Source: Alphaproteobacteria bacterium (GTDB lineage: Bacteria; Pseudomonadota; Alphaproteobacteria; UBA3830). From it: DNA of 7,205 nucleotides. The notes below the pieces were generated by a model that was given only the letters and a program-made list of their open reading frames with translations, made no database searches and was not told the origin of the DNA. Positions 4,004-7,205 of this stretch are shown piece by piece; the stretch's first letter is position 1, and every line of letters starts with the position of its first letter. The stretch is from the NCBI GenBank assembly GCA_025998595.1, contig BNWE01000067.1:1-7205 (forward strand), written 5' to 3'. The translations under genes and the position numbers were made by a program.

Positions 4004-7000
4004 ATGGCTAAAGATAGATTTTCATCAGCTAACGCAGCAAAAGAGGAAGCTTCCGTATGTCCGACACTTAGCGTTATTATCCCGGCGTATAACGCGGGAA
4101 AGACTATTTGGCGCTGTTTGGAGTCGCTGGACGCCGCACTAAGTCAAACTGATCATGAAATCATTGTGGTAGACGACGCGTCTACCGACGATACTGCGTC
4201 AATTGTCGAGGAGTCAACGAAGATTTTCAATAATCTGAGATTAGTTCGTCAGAAAAAGAACAAAGGACCTGGCCCAGCTCGCAATCGCGGCCTGAGGGAA
4301 GCCACTGGCGAGTTTGTGTGGTTTGTCGATGCCGACGATGCTGTTATGGCCGATAATTTCAGGAAACTCGATCTACGTCAGGTCTGTGCCGATCGAGATG
4401 TCGTAATGTTTCGCTATAATCAGGCGATTCCGGAACAAAGAGCTCTTCAACCGTGGGTGGAGTATGATGCAAAGGTAATGGCGGCACGTCCAGGCGATGA
4501 TTTTACCGCTCAGGAATTTCCGTCTGTTTTAACAACGACTAATGCCACCTGGAACAAGTTTTTTCGTCGCAAAAACATCATTGCCGCCGGTATAGATTTT
4601 CCCGCCACATTAGTGGGAGAGGATCTGGCGTTTGTCACCGCTAATCTCTGTACGGCACGACGCATTGGTTTTGTCAATAAAGAGCTCTACACCTATCATC
4701 TAGACGATTCCAGCATATCCCGCGTAACGGACAAGCGGCGACTGCAAACGCTTTCAGCACTGGAGATCTGCGAAAAGTGGCTAAAGCAGAGGCGAGTAAC
4801 TCCGGAAATATGGACGTCCTACCACGTTTGTAAGGCGCATCATCTGCACCTGAGTTGTGGCTCCACGACAGGACATGCTCATGAGTCGCTAAAAGATCAT
4901 CTGGAAAAATATTTGCAATCGTTTGACACAGAGATGTTTCTCAATTTACTGAGACATCCATTCTTCCGCGACGACCTGAAAGTCCTTGCAGGACGGGCGT
5001 TTACTGCTTCGCTACCTTCTAAAACGTATGCGAGATGTGCTTGCAACCTTCGTTCTCGTCATCCAGGGGAGCGCGTAGCGAGACGTAGGGATCCAGTTGT
5101 TGCATCACGGGCGTTTGCTCTTGCTGAGGCATCTTCAGCATTGCAATTACAGTCGACATACAATGACGTTTGGAACAAAGCAGAAAATGCTAATGGTGCA
5201 ACCACCAGCGTCACGCTGGCACGCACCAGCACACTTATGGCACGTACTGCCCGTAATGCAAGCATTGGTAGAGCAATAGCCATAGCACACATGCTAATTT
5301 CCATATTGCCCATATTTTCTCCAACTTCATTGTTTGCGACAGCAACGGACTATTACGTTATTGGAGGTGGCGGTGGTGGAGGCTGTAGCGGTAGCAGCAG
5401 CGGTGACGATAGCGGCTATGGCGAAGGTGGCGGCGGTGGAGGCTGTAGCGGTAGCAGCAGCGGTGACGATAGCGGCTATGGCGAAGGTGGCGGCGGTGGA
5501 GGCTGTAGCGGTAGCAGCAGCGGTGACGATAGCGGCTATGGCGAAGGTGGCGGCGGTGGTATTGTTGCTGGTACTCCTATAATAACCAAAGGTAGTAATC
5601 GAGGCGGCAATGGTTCTCAAAGTTCTACCTGGGGCAGTGGCGGTGGAGGCGGCGGCGGGTGTGTTGGTACTTCGGCTCCAAGCGGCGGCTCCGGCAGCGA
5701 CAGCAGCGGCGGTAGCGGCAGCGGTAGTGGCAGCGGTGGTAGCAATGGCAGTGACGGTAACAGCGGCCAGAGCGCATGCACTGGTGGTGGAGGCGGTGGC
5801 GATGGTGGAAACGCCACACACCAAAACACAGATGTTGCCTCTTACTTGTCCTTATATGTAAGCGGCGGAATTGGGGGGAGTGGCAGTAGCCGAAGCTGTG
5901 GTGGTAAAGGTGGCGATGCAACTCTGAATCCTAACAGTCCACAAAATCTCACTGTATCCACTGCTCTCTATGTAATAGGTGGCAATGGAGGCAGCAATGG
6001 CGGCGGCAGCAATACCGCTCAGAACGCTATCGCCGTTGGAGGCGACGGTGGCAATGCAACTCTAAATGCTAACACCATCGCAAGTACCAACGCTCCTATC
6101 CATGTATATGGTGGCCATGGTGGCCTTTACAGTACTACTGCAAATGGCAATTACCTTTACACTGCGGGAGGCAGTGCTGCCGGTGGTGCTGGTGGTACTG
6201 CAACTCTGAATACTACAGACACCATTACTACTACTAACGACATTTGTCTATACGGTGGCAACGGCGGCCAGGGCATCCGCGGCGGCACCGGCGGCACCGG
6301 TGCCAGCGGCAGCGACGGCGGCGGTCAGGGTACTAATGGCAGCACTGGAGCCGAAGTAGTCTTCACCGGAGGATGCGCAACTTTGAATGCCAGCATCAAT
6401 GCAAATATAGTTGCAAACAATATATATCTAAATGCTGGCACAGGTGGCCAAGGTGGCACGGGTGGCAAAGGTGGCATAGGTGGCAAAGGTAAAAGTGGTG
6501 GTAGTGGCAACGGTGGTGACGGTGGCAAAGGCGGTGACGGCGGCAAAGGTTGCACCGGTGGAAATGTAAAAGTGTGCGCTATTGGAGCAATCACATCCAA
6601 TGTATTATCTCTAAGCAGTGGCGCCACAGGCAATATTGGCGATATTGGTAACGGCGGCACTGGCGGCGAAGGCGGCGATAACGGTAGCGATGGTTACAGT
6701 GGTGGTACAGGCGGTCAGGGAGGTTATGGCCATATAGGCGGCACTGGCGGCGAAGGCGGCGGCGGTGCCAACGGTTGCAATGGTGGTACAGGCGGTCAGG
6801 GAGGTTATGGCCGCCATATAGGCGGCATTGGTGGCAAAGGCGGCATTGGTGGCCGTGGTGGCAATGGTGGTACAGGCGGCCAGGGAGGCAACGGTGGTAC
6901 AGGCGGCAACGGCGGTGATGGTAACGATGGTGGTAATGGTGGCAATGGTGGCAATGGCGACAATGGCGACAATGGCGGCAGTGGTGGCAGTGGTGGCTAA
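4004..7000 (+). CDS. GT2 glycosyltransferase fused to a hydrophobic segment and large glycine-rich repeat domain
   Basis: The protein has 998 residues. Residues 22-~325 are a family 2 glycosyltransferase: LSVIIPAYNAG (22-32), IIVVDDASTDDT (53-64), GPGPARNRGLREATGEF (88-104), FVDADD (107-112) and GEDLAF (205-210). Residues ~327-405 are encoded by palindromic repeat sequence (4981-5219). Residues 412-447 resemble a signal peptide or signal anchor: MARTARNASIGR, a hydrophobic AIAIAHMLISILPIF, then SPTSLFATA. Residues 454-998 are glycine-rich: three 20-residue tandem units, several 'ATLN...YGGNGG' units and a GGX-rich end. Cysteines recur through this domain, suggesting an oxidising location. The basic residues before the hydrophobic segment favour a cytoplasmic glycosyltransferase with an exported glycine-rich domain. 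Alternatively, this is a chance fusion of two genes through the repeat. The frame stops 2 bp before the IS3 end, so the C-terminus may be truncated. The glycine-rich part could equally resemble PE_PGRS-like or adhesin-like proteins; its function is unknown. Confidence 0.8.
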   Translation: MAKDRFSSANAAKEEASVCPTLSVIIPAYNAGKTIWRCLESLDAALSQTDHEIIVVDDASTDDTASIVEESTKIFNNLRLVRQKKNKGPGPARNRGLREATGEFVWFVDADDAVMADNFRKLDLRQVCADRDVVMFRYNQAIPEQRALQPWVEYDAKVMAARPGDDFTAQEFPSVLTTTNATWNKFFRRKNIIAAGIDFPATLVGEDLAFVTANLCTARRIGFVNKELYTYHLDDSSISRVTDKRRLQTLSALEICEKWLKQRRVTPEIWTSYHVCKAHHLHLSCGSTTGHAHESLKDHLEKYLQSFDTEMFLNLLRHPFFRDDLKVLAGRAFTASLPSKTYARCACNLRSRHPGERVARRRDPVVASRAFALAEASSALQLQSTYNDVWNKAENANGATTSVTLARTSTLMARTARNASIGRAIAIAHMLISILPIFSPTSLFATATDYYVIGGGGGGGCSGSSSGDDSGYGEGGGGGGCSGSSSGDDSGYGEGGGGGGCSGSSSGDDSGYGEGGGGGIVAGTPIITKGSNRGGNGSQSSTWGSGGGGGGGCVGTSAPSGGSGSDSSGGSGSGSGSGGSNGSDGNSGQSACTGGGGGGDGGNATHQNTDVASYLSLYVSGGIGGSGSSRSCGGKGGDATLNPNSPQNLTVSTALYVIGGNGGSNGGGSNTAQNAIAVGGDGGNATLNANTIASTNAPIHVYGGHGGLYSTTANGNYLYTAGGSAAGGAGGTATLNTTDTITTTNDICLYGGNGGQGIRGGTGGTGASGSDGGGQGTNGSTGAEVVFTGGCATLNASINANIVANNIYLNAGTGGQGGTGGKGGIGGKGKSGGSGNGGDGGKGGDGGKGCTGGNVKVCAIGAITSNVLSLSSGATGNIGDIGNGGTGGEGGDNGSDGYSGGTGGQGGYGHIGGTGGEGGGGANGCNGGTGGQGGYGRHIGGIGGKGGIGGRGGNGGTGGQGGNGGTGGNGGDGNDGGNGGNGGNGDNGDNGGSGGSGG
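4981..5219 (+). repeat. Composite palindromic coding repeat at the GT2/glycine-rich junction
   Basis: The first part (4981-~5050) has a hairpin GTCCT-TGC-AGGAC (4982-4994), GGGCGTTTACT, and a 26-bp block (5009-5034) shared with the copy at 1004-1155. The second part (~5096-5219) restarts with GTTGTTGCATCAC GGGCGTTT, carries ATTGCAATTACAGTC (5140-5154) and ends TGCAACCACC then CCAGCGTCACGCTGG (5205-5219). It therefore looks like two overlapping or recombined copies, with an unrelated 40-bp repeat between them. All of it is translated in frame, ending TTSVTL. It has the same orientation as its host. Confidence 0.75.
5057..5096 (+). repeat. GTCATCC...GGATCCAG-type interspersed repeat nested in the composite element
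   Basis: The segment runs CGTCATCCAGGGGAGCG ... GTAGGGATCCAG. It resembles short dispersed repeats common in intracellular and other bacteria that begin GTCATCC or GTCATTGCGAG and end GGATCCAG or GCAATCCAG. Here it is read as SRHPGERVARRRDPV. The family match is from memory of the pattern, not a search. Confidence 0.5.
5237..5344 (+). other. Internal signal-peptide-like or signal-anchor segment (residues 412-447)
   Basis: MARTARNASIGR is basic, AIAIAHMLISILPIF is hydrophobic, and SPTSLFATA followed by TDYYV would fit an A-x-A signal peptidase site after 5344. An in-frame ATG sits at 5237, which suggests this was once the N-terminus of a separate exported glycine-rich protein. No Shine-Dalgarno precedes it now (CACGCACCAGCACACTT), so translation probably starts upstream. 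Confidence 0.6.
5366..5559 (+). repeat. 60-bp tandem repeat, 3.2 copies
   Basis: Units begin at 5366, 5426 and 5486, with a 14-bp partial copy at 5546-5559. Units 2 and 3 are identical; unit 1 differs by one base (CGGTGG versus CGGCGG). Each encodes 20 residues, GGGGGGCSGSSSGDDSGYGE, with one cysteine and an Asp-Asp pair. The near identity implies recent expansion by slippage or unequal recombination and possible length variation between strains. Confidence 0.95.
5800..6636 (+). repeat. Degenerate glycine-rich units with an 'ATLN' core
   Basis: Four clear GCAACTCTGAAT-like cores start at 5918, 6056, 6200 and 6377, each encoding ATLN. Each is followed by an N/T-rich stretch and an aromatic-hydrophobic strand plus glycines, for example ALYVIGGNGG, IHVYGGHGG and ICLYGGNGG. 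Weaker relatives occur near 5812 (ATHQN) and 6565 (GGNVKVCAIG). The alternation of short strand-forming segments and glycine turns suggests a beta-solenoid, adhesin-like fold. This is inference from pattern only. Confidence 0.6.
6653..6844 (+). repeat. 84-bp glycine-rich repeat, two full copies and a partial third
   Basis: Copies start at 6653, 6737 and 6821 and each full copy encodes 28 residues: GGTGGEGG ... GGTGGQGGYGHI, then GGTGGEGG ... GGTGGQGGYGRHI, then GGIGGKGG. The spacing is exactly 84 bp although the middle varies through small balanced indels. Beyond this, the protein continues as GGN/GGD triplets to the stop. Such GGX runs can form polyglycine-II helices. Confidence 0.8.
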
Positions 7001-7002
7001 TA

Positions 7003-7025
7003 TGCTCCCCATTTTTTAGACCACT
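7003..7025. repeat. Probable terminal inverted repeat of an IS3-family element
   Basis: The sequence starts TGCTCCCCATTTTTTAGACC. It lies just downstream of the transposase stop and begins with TG, as IS3-family ends do. It starts 2 bp after the TAA of the glycine-rich gene. The opposite end is outside the window, so the boundary is inferred. Confidence 0.55.
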
Positions 7026-7205
7026 GGCGGGAGTTTTAGAGCTCCGAGTTCAGTAAGTTCTGCATAAACAAAGCCACAGACTCTACAACCACCATTATAC
7101 ACATCATTTGGGGTTTTGTAATCCAAATTTTGATGTAATCTTTTAAAATTATAAAAATCTATAAATTTCCCGATTTCCTCCTTAGCCTCCTTAACTGTTT
7201 GAAAA
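7016..7205 (-). CDS. IS3-family transposase (OrfB), C-terminal fragment (starts outside the window)
   Basis: On the minus strand the frame from 7204 to TAA 7018-7016 encodes 62 residues without interruption. It contains EIGKFIDFYNFKRLHQNLDY followed by KTPNDVY, the typical end of the IS3/IS150-type integrase core (FI-x-FYN-x-x-R-x-H-x-x-L-x-Y-x-TP-x-x-VY). It then runs through a short extension with two cysteines to LKLPPVV. The final catalytic glutamate would be upstream, outside the window. The stop lies inside the presumed terminal repeat. Family placement is firm; whether the element is active cannot be seen. Confidence 0.85.
   Translation of the reverse strand, partial: FQTVKEAKEEIGKFIDFYNFKRLHQNLDYKTPNDVYNGGCRVCGFVYAELTELGALKLPPVV

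Noticed and set aside
5237..5239. Separate start of an independent glycine-rich gene
   Set aside because: The signal-like sequence supports an ancestral start, but no Shine-Dalgarno is visible and the frame is open from 4004, so one fused gene is annotated.
5366..5559. CRISPR-like array
   Set aside because: The repeats are directly adjacent with no spacers and keep the reading frame, so they are coding tandem repeats.
5327..5824. A 165-residue Ala/Thr/Val-rich open frame on the minus strand, and similar frames across the glycine-rich region on both strands
   Set aside because: These are frame shadows of GGN-repeat codons: repetitive composition, no ribosome site, no domain. The plus-strand frame is continuous with a recognisable glycosyltransferase.

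Overview
The window looks like accessory DNA from a bacterium with many repeats and insertion sequences. My best guess is an alphaproteobacterium of the host-associated Rickettsiales/Holosporales type. The reasons are small palindromic repeats kept in frame inside genes (as in the Rickettsia palindromic elements), two different insertion sequences at the edges, moderately AT-rich genes, and a HprK-like kinase/PqqD-like protein pair of a kind often seen in alphaproteobacteria. The taxonomy is inference.

Layout, left to right. (1) 2-118 (+): the C-terminal end of an IS30-family transposase. (2) 51-1898 (-): a GT2-GT8 double glycosyltransferase; its last ~23 codons are antisense IS30 sequence. 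(3) 1895-2317 (-): a PqqD-like protein, overlapping the glycosyltransferase start by 4 bp (ATGA). (4) 2393-2558: a 166-bp MITE-like palindrome with 21-bp perfect terminal inverted repeats and a 6-bp flanking direct repeat TTTGAT. (5) 2491-3786 (-): a HprK-like P-loop kinase. (6) 3787-4003: a divergent promoter region. (7) 4004-7000 (+): a GT2 glycosyltransferase fused in frame to a hydrophobic signal-like segment and a ~545-residue glycine-rich repeat domain. (8) 7003-7205 (-): the end of an IS3-family element with the C-terminus of its transposase.

Two observations stand out. First, excising the MITE with one copy of TTTGAT exactly restores a longer kinase frame. That frame ends 8 bp inside the PqqD-like gene, so the ancestral cassette was probably an overlapping operon: kinase, PqqD-like, GT2-GT8. 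The MITE has replaced the native 25-residue kinase tail with 22 residues of its own. Second, all three long genes carry in-frame copies of one palindromic repeat family (1004-1155, 1487-1570, 3282-3421, 4981-5219). The ends resemble CCAGCGTGACGCTGG. The copies share an internal hairpin whose stem varies in a compensatory way. They are translated from either strand, and in two genes they sit exactly at the junction between fused domains. This resembles Rickettsia palindromic elements, but I do not recognise this family.

How the genes may work together (inference): the HprK-like kinase and PqqD-like protein could phosphorylate or handle a peptide or carrier, with the glycosyltransferases decorating a surface glycan or protein. 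The glycine-rich domain is probably extracytoplasmic. Several genes look rearranged by mobile DNA and may no longer be functional.
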